Shown here: positions 6,433 to 15,544 of the stretch, in pieces
How positions within the stretch are numbered: the first letter of the stretch is position 1
Layout of the letters: each line of letters starts with the position of its first letter
Assembly (NCBI GenBank): GCA_964611575.1
Contig: CAZTAJ010000017.1
Coordinates: 1 to 50,839, forward strand
Reading direction: 5' to 3'
DNA length: 50,839 nucleotides
From: CAITUY01 sp964611575
GTDB lineage: Bacteria > Verrucomicrobiota > Kiritimatiellia > CAIKKV01 > CAITUY01
Position numbers and translations under genes: made by a program
Notes under the pieces: model-generated
The model's input: only the letters and a program-made list of their open reading frames with translations
What the model was told of the DNA's origin: nothing
The model's database searches: none

Positions 6433-9071
6433 CTCGTATCGGATCCCTACTTATGACCGCCAGCCTTCTTGCCGCCTCTGTCGCCCCCGCCGCCTCCACA
6501 CCGTCCCGGACCGACACCGGTGCGTTGGATACGCTCCGCCAGTCAAACGCCCGGCTGGAACGTTTCACCCTCGACAACGGCATGGTCTGCCTGCTGAAAG
6601 AAGACCGGTCCGCCCCGGTGGTCTCCATTCAGATCGGCGTCGGCACGGGTTCCATTCACGAAGGCGATCTCCTGGGCGCAGGGTTGTCGCATTACATCGA
6701 ACATATGATCTTCAAGGGCACCCCGACCCGCCAGCCGGGCGAAATCGCCAAGGCGCTCCACGCGCTCGGCGGCCAGATCAACGCCTACACCAGCCTCGAT
6801 CGCACGGTCTTCCACGCCGACCTACCCGCCCGCCATTGGCGCGAGGCGCTGACCATTCTGGCGGACGCCGTCATGAACCCCACGTTCCCGGCGGCGGAAT
6901 GCAGCAAGGAGAAGGAGGTCATTCTCCGTGAGCTCAGCATGGGCAATGACAATCCCGACCGGCAGTTGAACGAACTGCTGTGGCGGACGGCCTACGTCGT
7001 GCATCCCTACCGTTACCCGGTGATCGGGTTCAAGGATGTCTTCGAAAGCATCACCCGCGACGACCTGGTCGCCTCATACCACCGCCGGTACGTGCCGGAC
7101 AACATGGTGACGATCATCGTGGGCGATATTCCGGCCGCCGAAGTGCAGGCGGCGCTGCGGCAGGTGTTCGCCGGCTTCCTGCGCCGGCCGAATCCGCCCA
7201 ACGTCCTGCCGACCGAACCCGTGCAGCAGGCGCCGCGCATCGATCGGGAATCCGGACCGCATGCCCTCACACGGCTCACGCTCGCCTTCCACACCGTTTC
7301 CCTGTCCGATCGCGATGCGCCGGCTCTCGACCTGCTGGCGTCCGTGGCCGGCGGCGGCCAGAGCTCACGGCTCGTGCAGACCATCAAGGAAACGAAAAAG
7401 CTCGTGCATGGCATCGGCGCCTGGTCCTACACACCCTCGTACCCGGGGCTGTTCGCCATCGGGGCCGCCTGCGATCCCGACAAGGAAGCCGCGGCGGTGA
7501 CCGCCATCCGGGCCGAGGTGGCTTCCTGGTCGGAGAAGCCCTTCACAACGGCCGAGATCGACAAGGCGCGCCGCATGATGCTGGTCTCGGAACTGTCCAC
7601 GTTGCAGACCATGCACGGTCAGGCCGCCAGCTATCTCTCAGGCGAACTGGGCGCGAACAATCCGCGCTACGCGGAAGTCTATCTGGAGTTGCTGCAGCGG
7701 GTGACTCCGGCTGACCTCCAGGACATCGCGCGGCGCTACCTGCGGCCCGAGAACGCCACCCTCGTCTCGGTCGGGCCCACCAATGCGGCGGCCACCGCCC
7801 AGCCGGCGGCCCTGGTCAAACCCTCTGACGTGACACGCCTGACAACGGCCCGGGCCGTCCCGCTGGTGTTTCGCGAGGATCACCGGCTTCCCTTCGTTTA
7901 CGTGTGCGCGGTCTTCCGCGGCGGCGTCCTGAGTGAAACCGAGGCGACGGCCGGCGCCACGCAGCTCATGTCCGATCTGCTCGTGCGCGGCACCCCCAAC
8001 CGCACGGCCGAGTCCATCGCGCGCGCCGTCGAGTCGCTGGGCGCCGACCTGTCGCCCTTCTCCGGCCACAACAGTTTCGGCCTGCAGGGCCGCTGCCTGA
8101 GCGGCGATGCCGATGCGCTGGTCGACATCATGGCCGACTGCCTCTCGCGGGCTTCGTTCCCCGCGGATGAGTTGGAGAAGGCGCGCACGGTCCAGCTTGC
8201 CAACCTCGACGCCCAGTATGAACAGCCCTTTGCCGTGGCCCAGCAGGGCCTGGAGCAGGCGCTGTTCCCGGGGCACCCGTACCGCTGGAACCCGCTCGGC
8301 CGCCGCGAGGCCGTGGAGCGCATCGACCGGGCCGGCCTGGAACGTCACTTCCGCCAGTACGTGGTCAGCGGCAACCTGGTGCTGGCATTGTTCGGCGACC
8401 TCACGCCCGACCGGGCCCGCCAACTCGCGGACGGGATCGTGCGGCGCGTCCGCCCCGATGAACCGCCCGCCCGCGCAAACGCCGCCGCGCAGCCGACGCT
8501 GCCCGCCCGCATCGAGAAGCGCGAGCCGAAGGAACAGTGCATCGTGATTCTCGGCTTCCCCGGGATCACCATGAACGATCCCCGCCGCGATGCGCTGGAA
8601 GTGCTCGACGCCGCCATGAGCGGCATGTCGTCCAAGGTATTCACGACGATCCGCGAGGAACGCGGCCTGGCCTATTTCGCGGGCGCCTCCCAACGCATGG
8701 GCGTGGACCCGGGGCTGTTCATGCTGTATGCCGGCACACGGCCGGATGCGCTGTCCGAGGTGGAAATGTTGTTGCGGCGCGAGATCGACCGCGTCGGCCG
8801 CGAGGGCCTCGACGCGGAGGAATTCGCCCGCGCCCGGAACCAGCTCATTGCCGAACACGAGATGCGGCTCCAGGACAACGGCAGCCTGGCCATGGGCTGC
8901 GCGCTCGACGAGCTGTACGGACTGGGGTTCGGACGCGAACTCACGATGCGCGCAAGGATCGAGGCCGTCACGCCCGACGCCGTCCGCCAGGCCGCCGCCT
9001 CGGTGCTCAACACCAACCGGCTCGCGGTGTCGGTGGTCCTGCCCGTCCCCGTTGGAAAACCGGCGCCGTAA
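6429..9071 (+). CDS. Two-domain M16 family zinc metallopeptidase (secreted)
   Basis: About 880 residues with two pitrilysin-like halves. The N-terminal half has the inverted zinc motif HYIEH (H88, E91, H92 from this start) and a downstream KEKEVILREL glutamate, so it should be catalytic. The C-terminal half has the M16 fold signature (VLDAAMSGMSSKVFTTIREERGLAYF) but no HxxEH, as usual for the inactive half. ATG 6429 gives a signal peptide (MTRIGSLLMTASLLAASVAPAAS), so the enzyme is probably periplasmic, cutting short unfolded peptides. An in-frame ATG at 6399 lies inside the preceding gene and would put a Pro-rich extension ahead of the signal, so it was rejected. Confidence 0.93.
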   Translation: MTRIGSLLMTASLLAASVAPAASTPSRTDTGALDTLRQSNARLERFTLDNGMVCLLKEDRSAPVVSIQIGVGTGSIHEGDLLGAGLSHYIEHMIFKGTPTRQPGEIAKALHALGGQINAYTSLDRTVFHADLPARHWREALTILADAVMNPTFPAAECSKEKEVILRELSMGNDNPDRQLNELLWRTAYVVHPYRYPVIGFKDVFESITRDDLVASYHRRYVPDNMVTIIVGDIPAAEVQAALRQVFAGFLRRPNPPNVLPTEPVQQAPRIDRESGPHALTRLTLAFHTVSLSDRDAPALDLLASVAGGGQSSRLVQTIKETKKLVHGIGAWSYTPSYPGLFAIGAACDPDKEAAAVTAIRAEVASWSEKPFTTAEIDKARRMMLVSELSTLQTMHGQAASYLSGELGANNPRYAEVYLELLQRVTPADLQDIARRYLRPENATLVSVGPTNAAATAQPAALVKPSDVTRLTTARAVPLVFREDHRLPFVYVCAVFRGGVLSETEATAGATQLMSDLLVRGTPNRTAESIARAVESLGADLSPFSGHNSFGLQGRCLSGDADALVDIMADCLSRASFPADELEKARTVQLANLDAQYEQPFAVAQQGLEQALFPGHPYRWNPLGRREAVERIDRAGLERHFRQYVVSGNLVLALFGDLTPDRARQLADGIVRRVRPDEPPARANAAAQPTLPARIEKREPKEQCIVILGFPGITMNDPRRDALEVLDAAMSGMSSKVFTTIREERGLAYFAGASQRMGVDPGLFMLYAGTRPDALSEVEMLLRREIDRVGREGLDAEEFARARNQLIAEHEMRLQDNGSLAMGCALDELYGLGFGRELTMRARIEAVTPDAVRQAAASVLNTNRLAVSVVLPVPVGKPAP

Positions 9072-9114
9072 ACAACGGGCTCCGCCCCGGCAGCGTTCCG
9101 TTATCGAAAGAGAT

Positions 9115-9558
9115 CTACTCCGCCAGGGGATTCCAGACTCGCTTGAAGCCAAACCCTTGAAAGTCCTTCACGTTGCCGGTCGCGAACTCGGTGACACCGT
9201 GATGCCGCAACGTCAGTGCCAGGCGCGCATCGTAGACCCGCCTGTACGGGAAGTCAGCCCGGGCGGCGAGTTCCCACAGCCGTTTCATGACATCCGACTG
9301 GGGGCCAGGGGAGTCCAGAACCAGCCACCGCGGATGGGACCGGAACTGCTGAATAACCCGTGCCGCTTCCGCGCTGCTTTGCGGTCGTCTCGAAACCGTG
9401 GGATTGCGCAGGAGTCCGTAAAGTTCGACCAGCACCAACTCGCAAAGGCCGAATTCCTCGGAATCCCCCTGGCCATGCAGAAAGGCGACAGCGGCCGCAT
9501 GATGGACGGAACCGCTGTCGAGCACGGCGAACAGCACATTGGTGTCGCACGACATCAT
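9115..9558 (-). CDS. PIN-domain toxin (VapC-like)
   Basis: 147-residue PIN-domain protein, expected to be a metal-dependent RNase. The acidic set is visible: CDTNVLFAVLD at the N terminus, a central glutamate in LVLVELYGLLRN, and YDARLALTLRHHGVTEFATGNVKDF at the C-terminal end. The start ATG 9558 overlaps the antitoxin stop in ATGATG, a standard toxin-antitoxin arrangement. The longer open frame upstream merely reads through the antitoxin gene. It converges on the M16 peptidase gene with a 43-base gap. Confidence 0.88.
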   Translation of the reverse strand: MMSCDTNVLFAVLDSGSVHHAAAVAFLHGQGDSEEFGLCELVLVELYGLLRNPTVSRRPQSSAEAARVIQQFRSHPRWLVLDSPGPQSDVMKRLWELAARADFPYRRVYDARLALTLRHHGVTEFATGNVKDFQGFGFKRVWNPLAE

Positions 9559-9851
9559 GCCGATCGGCCCTTTCGTCCGACACGGTAATTCGCGCGTTTC
9601 TCGCGCACAGCTCCGCGCCCCTCGTTGAGTTCGTACCGCCAGTCCGGGTTGTCGAAGAAAGCGTCGCCTCCCAACGGCCGCGGCTTCGGAAACTCCCATG
9701 TGGCCCGCGCCGCGGGGTGTTCGGGAAAACGACTCAGAAGGCTCTCCAGCCCCCGCCGCACCAGTTCGGCCAGCGACATTTCACGTTCGGCCGCAACACG
9801 CTTGACCTCGCGATATAACGCGTCGGGCAATTGTATTTGTGTCCTGATCAT
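9555..9851 (-). CDS. Ribbon-helix-helix antitoxin (VapB-like)
   Basis: 98 residues. The N terminus MIRTQIQLPDALYREV is a ribbon-helix-helix strand and first helix, followed by EREMSLAELVRRGLESLL. The C-terminal half (PRPLGGDAFFDNPDWRYELNE) is the likely toxin-binding tail. It precedes and overlaps the PIN toxin by four bases. ATG 9851 is chosen because the DNA-binding strand begins exactly there; no ribosome-binding site precedes it and a promoter ends seven bases upstream, so the transcript is probably leaderless. Confidence 0.82.
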   Translation of the reverse strand: MIRTQIQLPDALYREVKRVAAEREMSLAELVRRGLESLLSRFPEHPAARATWEFPKPRPLGGDAFFDNPDWRYELNEGRGAVREKRANYRVGRKGRSA

Positions 9852-9858
9852 GATGTAA

Positions 9859-9887
9859 TTCTTACAGCTACATCGAAAGAATGTCAA
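9859..9887 (-). promoter_or_regulatory. Promoter of the VapB/VapC-like pair, leaderless geometry
   Basis: On the minus strand, a perfect TTGACA (9887-9882) is followed after 17 bases by TAAGAA (9864-9859), preceded by TG. Only seven bases separate this -10 from the ATG at 9851, so transcription would start at or next to the start codon. Confidence 0.5.
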
Positions 9888-9942
9888 GACGCGTCCCAAA
9901 TCCGCTCATAGTGCTCGGCACGAACTGCGGGCAGACGCGCCG

Positions 9943-10872
9943 TCAGTGCATTTCGACCGCGACGGAGCCGATGCCCGAACGCAGGTAGTTGAAGCGGACG
10001 TCGGGATGGTCGGCGAGCAGCGACATGGGAACGGCGGCGTCGGGGATCTTTTTGGAGATCATCAGGGCGGTCAGGCGCATCCCGAACGGGTTGTCGTGGT
10101 GGCCGGGATGCCAGATCGAGACCTTTTCGGCCTTCCAGGTCTCGTGCGGGCCGACCGTCATGGCTTCCGTCGGCACCAGGGTGACATTGCCACCCCCGGA
10201 CGTGCGCGCGTTTTGCGTGATCGTCACGGGATGCAGCTTGACCCGGCGGGTCTTCAGGCGGCGATACTCGGCCGGCGTGGGCGGCTGATGCCGGTACTTG
10301 CCTTCGCGCGGCAAGGGATCGTTGAACGCCCAGTGCTTGATCTCCCCCTGCCCACCCTGCATGAGCACACAGCGAATGGCGTCGTAACTGCGGGAATAGG
10401 CATCGGACCCGGCGGCCGGAAAATGCATGTTGTCCGGCGGCATGCGCAGTCGCTTCTCGATCCGGTCAAAACACATGACCTTGTCGCATCGCGCAAAAGA
10501 GAGCGGGTGCGATTCATCCACCGACTTGCCGCCGATCACCCATTCATCCATGCCCCAGAAATGGGCATGACGCAGGTTCAGCCCGATTGCGTTCACGATC
10601 CGGGCGACCAGCGGCAGTTGTTCGGTCGGCCCGATCGGGCCGCAAATGCCGGCGGGCGTGTCCGGCGTCGCCTGTTTCCAGGCCTCGATGTACTCGAGGG
10701 CTTCCGCCGTGTAGAACTCCTCGACGGTATCGTAGATCCTCACCGCAAACCCGGGCCGTGACAATTGCACCAGATCCCTCGGTTTGAGCCGAGCGGCATC
10801 CTCCAATACTTCCTTATCCAGCGTCGTGTAGTCCCACCAGCCGGGAGCCAGTTTACTCAATGGTCGTGTCAT
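9943..10872 (-). CDS. Glucosamine-6-phosphate deaminase-like protein (NagB family)
   Basis: 309 residues related to the NagB/glucosamine-6-phosphate isomerase family, which converts GlcN-6-P to fructose-6-P and ammonia. The recognisable block is HAHFWGMDEWVIGG, equivalent to the FxGMDEY motif with its catalytic acidic pair. KVMCFDRIEKRL and LTALMISKK are further family-like segments. The protein diverges from canonical NagB, so deaminase activity is likely but not certain. Its start overlaps the end of the upstream PIG-L gene by 20 bases, with AAGGGG as ribosome-binding site inside that gene. This tight coupling supports joint action on amino sugar. It is last in the four-gene glycan operon. 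Confidence 0.75.
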   Translation of the reverse strand: MTRPLSKLAPGWWDYTTLDKEVLEDAARLKPRDLVQLSRPGFAVRIYDTVEEFYTAEALEYIEAWKQATPDTPAGICGPIGPTEQLPLVARIVNAIGLNLRHAHFWGMDEWVIGGKSVDESHPLSFARCDKVMCFDRIEKRLRMPPDNMHFPAAGSDAYSRSYDAIRCVLMQGGQGEIKHWAFNDPLPREGKYRHQPPTPAEYRRLKTRRVKLHPVTITQNARTSGGGNVTLVPTEAMTVGPHETWKAEKVSIWHPGHHDNPFGMRLTALMISKKIPDAAVPMSLLADHPDVRFNYLRSGIGSVAVEMH

Positions 10873-11638
10873 GGTAGTCCCCTTTCAGTTGTTCTTTCAG
10901 CGGGTTGAACCCGTCGGAACCCAGTCCCAGCGGGTTGTGAAGACGCCAGCCTTCCGCATGCGCGAAGCAGCCGGACATCCTGCCCATTTCGGCGCTCATC
11001 CGGTCCATCTCCGTCACATAAGCCCCCATGCCCTGGCTCACATCCAGCCATTCCTTCTGGCTTTTGTGACAGGCCAGCATCGCGCGCTTCTGCGGCAGAA
11101 CGCTCTCCACATTGATGTACGCATCGGCGTGAACCGGTTTCCCCAGGTCATCCCGAAGCCCGTGCGGCAACGCGTGATAAACCGCCACCGGCGCCTCGTA
11201 GGCCTTGCACGGCGGATCGGTGACACAGTTGCACATCCCGCGGGAGAAAGCCGACGTGACCATCAGCCGGCAGACATTCTGGTGGTCTTCCATATAGTCC
11301 CGCGGCGACTGGGTGAGAATGATCGCGGGACGGATGGCCCGCACCACGGCCGACACTTTCGCCAGCGAGGCCGAATCGTAGAAAATGCCCAGGTCGTCGA
11401 ACAGCGGCGGATGAGACACGGCGCCGGCCAGCCGGGCGGACGCCTGGGCCTCGGCCGCCCGGACGCAAATGATTTCCTCGCGGGTATGGCGGGCCGTGCC
11501 GCAGTGGCCGTTCGCCAGGTTCCACATGTGGATCTCGGCCCCCGCCTGTTTCAGTAGCAGCAGCGTGCCGGCCATCATGAACTCGATATCGTCCGGATGC
11601 GCCGCCGCCGCCAACACGATGGGTTTGGGTGTGTGCAT
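10853..11638 (-). CDS. PIG-L/LmbE family N-acetylglucosaminide deacetylase
   Basis: 261 residues. The zinc-binding AHPDDIEF motif is at residues 13-20 and the distal HQN motif is in DYMEDHQNVC, both diagnostic of PIG-L/LmbE enzymes that remove the acetyl group from N-acetylglucosamine-type substrates. No signal peptide is evident, so a cytoplasmic role is likely. ATG 11638 is preceded by AAGGGG; the long open frame upstream of it belongs to another gene's opposite reading. Sandwiched between a glycoside hydrolase and a NagB-like deaminase, it probably converts a GlcNAc-containing intermediate to the free amine for deamination. Confidence 0.88.
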   Translation of the reverse strand: MHTPKPIVLAAAAHPDDIEFMMAGTLLLLKQAGAEIHMWNLANGHCGTARHTREEIICVRAAEAQASARLAGAVSHPPLFDDLGIFYDSASLAKVSAVVRAIRPAIILTQSPRDYMEDHQNVCRLMVTSAFSRGMCNCVTDPPCKAYEAPVAVYHALPHGLRDDLGKPVHADAYINVESVLPQKRAMLACHKSQKEWLDVSQGMGAYVTEMDRMSAEMGRMSGCFAHAEGWRLHNPLGLGSDGFNPLKEQLKGDYHDTTIE

Positions 11639-11658
11639 ATAATCGCCCCTTGCCAAGA

Positions 11659-12765
11659 TCAGGAATGGTGCGCCCTTATTGAGCTTTGAGCCGTCTCTTT
11701 GGCCGCGCGTTTGGCCTTCGCCGCCGCCTCGTCCCGGCGGACGCCGGCAATGAACTCGCGCACGAAGGCGGTTTCGCCCGCCAGGTACGGCGTCCCGTCG
11801 CGGCGCAGCAAATCGTGAAACCACGGGTCGGGTTCCGGCGCGCCCGCGGGGGAGCCCCATGGATATTGAGTCTGCGACCTGCCGTTGACCAGGCCCCAGA
11901 AGAAGCAACCGAGCCCCTCGTCACGGAACACGTCGAGGTGTGTCTCGAAACGGCTGACCGGCCGGCGCATCCATTCAGTGCAGATCACGGGGCGACCCAG
12001 CGTCTTGAGTTGCCTTGCCTGGGCCTCCAGCGAGTCACGCTCGCCGTAGTTATGAAAGGTGACGACATCCGACTGCGCCAGCATGAACCCGTTGAGCGTG
12101 TCCGGGCCGGCCGCGGCCATCTCTCCGGTCCAGACGCCGCACGTGATCGGCTGCGCCGGATTCGCCTCGCGCGCCCAGTTGAAGGTCTCGCGCAGCAGCG
12201 GCAGGCTCTTTTCGCCCATGCCCCCGTTGCCCGGTTCGTTGTAGAGATCCCACAACAGGATGCGCGGGTCGTCCCGGAAGGCTTCGATGACCTCGGTCAC
12301 ATAGGCCGCCAGCAGCGGCCAACGCACCTCGTCCACGACCAGCGCATGCCCCGGGCTCGGGGTCCAGCCGCTGTTATGCACGCCCGGCACGGGTTCATCC
12401 TGCTTCCCGTGATGCGGTTGTTTGCCGTTGTGCGAGCAATCGTCAAAGAGGCACGGCATCACGGACAGGCCATGGCGGGCCGCGATGCCCAGGAACTGTT
12501 CAATCCGCCTGCCCAACCCGTTCGGGTCTGCCTCCCACGCAAAGTAGTGCAGGTTGACGCGCAGCGTGTTGAACCCCAGTGCCTTGGCCCATCCGAGTTC
12601 GCGATCGATCGTCACGGGGTCGAACGTCTCGGCCGCCCACAGCTCGATGGGATTAACGGCCGTGCCCGGCACGTAGTTGAACCCGCAAAGCCAGGGCCGC
12701 GGGCGGGACCACGCCCAGGCCCGCTCCACCTCCCACCGGTCGTAACAGCTATTGATCTCGTCCAT
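11659..12765 (-). CDS. Glycoside hydrolase, GH5-like (clan A) TIM barrel
   Basis: 368 residues. LLWDLYNEPGN carries the acid/base pair N176-E177, and ICTEWMRRP carries the nucleophile E264, the layout of clan A retaining hydrolases such as GH5. FNTLRVNLHYFAWEAD and VTFHNYG are further barrel strands. No signal peptide is seen, so it may act on imported oligosaccharide. The start ATG 12765 sits 23 bases after the beta-mannosidase stop; translation from further upstream would run through that gene. The last 30 residues are Ala/Lys/Arg rich. Substrate is unresolved: beta-mannoside or another beta-linked glycan is suggested by the neighbours. Confidence 0.82.
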   Translation of the reverse strand: MDEINSCYDRWEVERAWAWSRPRPWLCGFNYVPGTAVNPIELWAAETFDPVTIDRELGWAKALGFNTLRVNLHYFAWEADPNGLGRRIEQFLGIAARHGLSVMPCLFDDCSHNGKQPHHGKQDEPVPGVHNSGWTPSPGHALVVDEVRWPLLAAYVTEVIEAFRDDPRILLWDLYNEPGNGGMGEKSLPLLRETFNWAREANPAQPITCGVWTGEMAAAGPDTLNGFMLAQSDVVTFHNYGERDSLEAQARQLKTLGRPVICTEWMRRPVSRFETHLDVFRDEGLGCFFWGLVNGRSQTQYPWGSPAGAPEPDPWFHDLLRRDGTPYLAGETAFVREFIAGVRRDEAAAKAKRAAKETAQSSIRAHHS

Positions 12766-12788
12766 GAGTCCCGCCCTTGGGAACGACC

Positions 12789-15266
12789 TCACGCATACGT
12801 GTCGAACAGGCTCTGCACCTTTAGCGCCTTCTTCAGACGCGCAAGGGGCATCGGCCTGGCGGGGGTCACGATCACCGACTCGGGCCGCCCCGGCAACAGG
12901 TGCAGGAAGTTGTCCGAGAATCGCGCGTCGGCCCCATCCAGTTCGAGCCACGCCCACAAGGCGGGCGTGTGCGCCGCAAGCGTCACCACGAACGACCCAT
13001 CCTTGAGATCCTTCACCGTCAGGCCGATCTTCGGGTTGGCGAGTTCGAGGTGCTTGGGCCGCGCGAACAACGCCAGGTTGGAGCTGCGCCGCACGCCGCC
13101 CATCCACAAGTCCACCCACACGATGATGTCCCGCGGCCCATGCTTCGCCAGCACCCGGCCGAGGTCGACCGTCTCCGCCAGCGTGTTACCCAGGGCCCCG
13201 GCCTCGATCGCCTTGGCCCCTTTGGCCAGCGTCTTGCCCATGACATCGGTCGCCACCCACGTCACCTTGCCCCGCGCGGGTTCGCGCAGGTCGTTCGTCA
13301 CGTGCAGTTGCACCGTGCCGGCCTGGGCATCCTCGAGCGCCGAAATCGACACCGGCGCATAGAACTTCCGCGCCATGTAGTGCAGGGCCTTCCAGCGGCC
13401 ATGGTAGTCGATCGAGGCCCAGCTCGCCACGGGCCAGCAGTCGTTGATCTGCCAGTAGAGCGTGCCCATCCCCCGCGGCATGGCCCGCCGCCAGTGCTCG
13501 ACGGCATACTTCATCGCCATGCCCTGCAGGATCTGGCTGAGCCATAGCGTGTGGTCGAAGGCGCCCGGCAGGCGGAACCAGTCGAGCATGTATTGCATGA
13601 TGACTGTGTTGCCGATGCCGCTACGCTGGTGATGCTCCATCACGTGGGTTGTGACGTTGCGATCCTGCGGGGCCGTGTAGCCCTCAACCGTCTTCGGCTC
13701 CGGGAATGACTGGAACCCGAACTCGCTGTTGAAACGGTGCTCGCATGTACGGTACCACTCGAAGGGCTTGCGGCCATGCCACACGTCCCACAGATGCGCG
13801 TCGCCCCACTTCGGGTTCGAATGATCCTTGCGGTCGCCGTGCGGCGAGTGCGGACTGCAGGGCCAGTAGTCGCGGTCCGGATCGAGCGCCGCGATCACCC
13901 CGGGCAGCAACCGGTCGAACAACTTGCCGTAGTCCGCCCAGCTCATCCGCCCCTCGTTCCACGTATCGCCCACGAGCCCCTGTTCGAGTTCGTTGTTGCC
14001 GCACCACAGGGCCACGCAGGCATGATGCCGGATACGCCGGACATTGTCCTCGGCCTCCGCCTTGACGTTAGCCATGAACGCCTTGTCGAAAGCGGGATAG
14101 GTCGAACAGGCAAACATGAAGTCCTGCCACACGCAGATCCCGAGCTCGTCGCACAGGTCATAGAAGACGTCGCTCTCGTAAATGCCGCCGCCCCATACCC
14201 GCAGCATGTTCATGTTGGCATCGGCCACGTCATTGAGCAGACGGGCGTAGTCGTCCCACGAGATGCGGGAGGCAAACGCATCGGCCGGGATCCAGTTGCC
14301 GCCCTTGGCGAAGAACGGCACGCCGTTGACGACAAACTGGAAGGATTCGCCCCAGGCATCGGGGTGGCGGTCGAGCCGCAACGTGCGCAGTCCCACGCGG
14401 CGGGAGAGGGTGTCGAGCACGGCGCCCCGCTCGTCGAGCAGTTCAACGTCCACGGTATACAAGGGCTGTTCGCCCAGGCCGTTCGGCCACCAGAGTTTGG
14501 GGTTCTCCACGCGGAGTTCGAACGGCGCGGTCCCCGCCGGCCGGCAGTCCCGGGTGACCTCGGCAACAAGGGCGCCCTCAAGCCGCACGCGCACCGTCGC
14601 CTTCACAACCGACGCGCCCCTGCGGTCGATTTCGGGCCGGACGTGCAGCAGCACCCGGTCGTCCTCATGCGTCTGCCGGATCTGCACGCCGGTCAGTCGG
14701 GCCGCATTGAACGCCACGAGGCTCATCGTCCGCCAAATGCCGCAGGTCACCAGGATGGGGCCCCAGTCCCAGCCGAAGTTGCACGGCTCCTTGCGGACCC
14801 ACGCCCGCCCCTTAACCTCTTTCGGGCCGCCCCAGGACGGTACGTTGTGGGTCTTCTGCCGCCGGGCAATCTCGGGAATGACCGAATCGAAGGTCACTTC
14901 GATGCGGTTGCGGCCGGCCTTGAGCGCGCGCTTCACGTCGAACTCCCACGTCCGGTACATGTTGTCGGCCCGGCCCACCTTGCGGCCGTTCACCCGCACC
15001 GTGGCGAGGGTATCCAAACCTTCGCAACGCAACAGCACGCGGTCGCACCGCAACGTCGCCGCCGGCACCTGAAACTCGCGGGTATAGACCCACCCCGTCT
15101 CCCCGACCCATTGCACGGCTGTCTCGTTGTCACGGTAGAAAGGATCGGGGATCTTGCCGGCCGCGAGCAGATCGGTGTGAATGCAGCCGGGCACCTGCGC
15201 CGGGATCGTGCCGGACAGGCCCGCCTGGGTCACGCGCCATACGCCGTTGAGAGTGAGGTTATGCAT
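12789..15266 (-). CDS. Beta-mannosidase (GH2 family)
   Basis: 825 residues with the GH2 order: an N-terminal jelly-roll (VPGCIHTDLLAAGKIPDPFYRDNE, a mannosidase hallmark), an immunoglobulin-like domain, then the TIM barrel. PCNFGWDWGP (161-170) is typical of beta-mannosidases. The acid/base is E426 in WCGNNELEQG, and the nucleophile is E515 in NSEFGFQSFPE. It removes terminal beta-linked mannose. There is no clear signal peptide. It is the first gene of the glycan operon, 23 bases ahead of the GH5-like gene, with its own promoter at 15316-15343 and GGAGA upstream of the ATG. Confidence 0.93.
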   Translation of the reverse strand: MHNLTLNGVWRVTQAGLSGTIPAQVPGCIHTDLLAAGKIPDPFYRDNETAVQWVGETGWVYTREFQVPAATLRCDRVLLRCEGLDTLATVRVNGRKVGRADNMYRTWEFDVKRALKAGRNRIEVTFDSVIPEIARRQKTHNVPSWGGPKEVKGRAWVRKEPCNFGWDWGPILVTCGIWRTMSLVAFNAARLTGVQIRQTHEDDRVLLHVRPEIDRRGASVVKATVRVRLEGALVAEVTRDCRPAGTAPFELRVENPKLWWPNGLGEQPLYTVDVELLDERGAVLDTLSRRVGLRTLRLDRHPDAWGESFQFVVNGVPFFAKGGNWIPADAFASRISWDDYARLLNDVADANMNMLRVWGGGIYESDVFYDLCDELGICVWQDFMFACSTYPAFDKAFMANVKAEAEDNVRRIRHHACVALWCGNNELEQGLVGDTWNEGRMSWADYGKLFDRLLPGVIAALDPDRDYWPCSPHSPHGDRKDHSNPKWGDAHLWDVWHGRKPFEWYRTCEHRFNSEFGFQSFPEPKTVEGYTAPQDRNVTTHVMEHHQRSGIGNTVIMQYMLDWFRLPGAFDHTLWLSQILQGMAMKYAVEHWRRAMPRGMGTLYWQINDCWPVASWASIDYHGRWKALHYMARKFYAPVSISALEDAQAGTVQLHVTNDLREPARGKVTWVATDVMGKTLAKGAKAIEAGALGNTLAETVDLGRVLAKHGPRDIIVWVDLWMGGVRRSSNLALFARPKHLELANPKIGLTVKDLKDGSFVVTLAAHTPALWAWLELDGADARFSDNFLHLLPGRPESVIVTPARPMPLARLKKALKVQSLFDTYA

Positions 15267-15315
15267 AACGTTGATATCTCCGTTTGAGACGAACTATGAA
15301 CCACAAATCCCTCGC

Positions 15316-15343
15316 ATTATAGGGACTGGCGGCCTCTTCTCAA
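15316..15343 (-). promoter_or_regulatory. Promoter of the glycan operon
   Basis: On the minus strand, TTGAGA (15343-15338) is followed after 16 bases by a perfect TATAAT (15321-15316). Transcription would begin near 15309, giving a leader of about 43 nt before the beta-mannosidase gene. Confidence 0.65.
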
Positions 15344-15398
15344 CGGCAATCTGGGAAAGCCAACGGGCCTGGGGCGTGGCGGCGAGTCCCGCATCACT

Positions 15399-15459
15399 TG
15401 TAGCCGCGTCGCTGTGCGACGCGGCGGCGGCCTGCACGGCGCACAGCGCCGTGGCTACA
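15399..15459. repeat. GTAG-footed twin-hairpin palindromic element
   Basis: Outer arms TGTAGCC... and ...GGCTACA enclose GCGTCGC-TGT-GCGACGC and CACGGCG-CACAG-CGCCGTG. The design and part of the sequence match 850-910. It lies between the glycan operon promoter and the 3' end of rtcB. Confidence 0.8.
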
Positions 15460-15544
15460 GTGCTTCGGAGATGCGCCGCACAGTCGTAGCTTGACCACCT
15501 GGCGTCGTCGGGTTTCACCGGCTGCCGCGCGGTCAGCCCGGGTC

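Noticed and set aside
15477..15544. Possible small gene downstream of rtcB
   Set aside because: Only short frames without start signals; sequence appears to be plain intergenic DNA beside the palindromic element.
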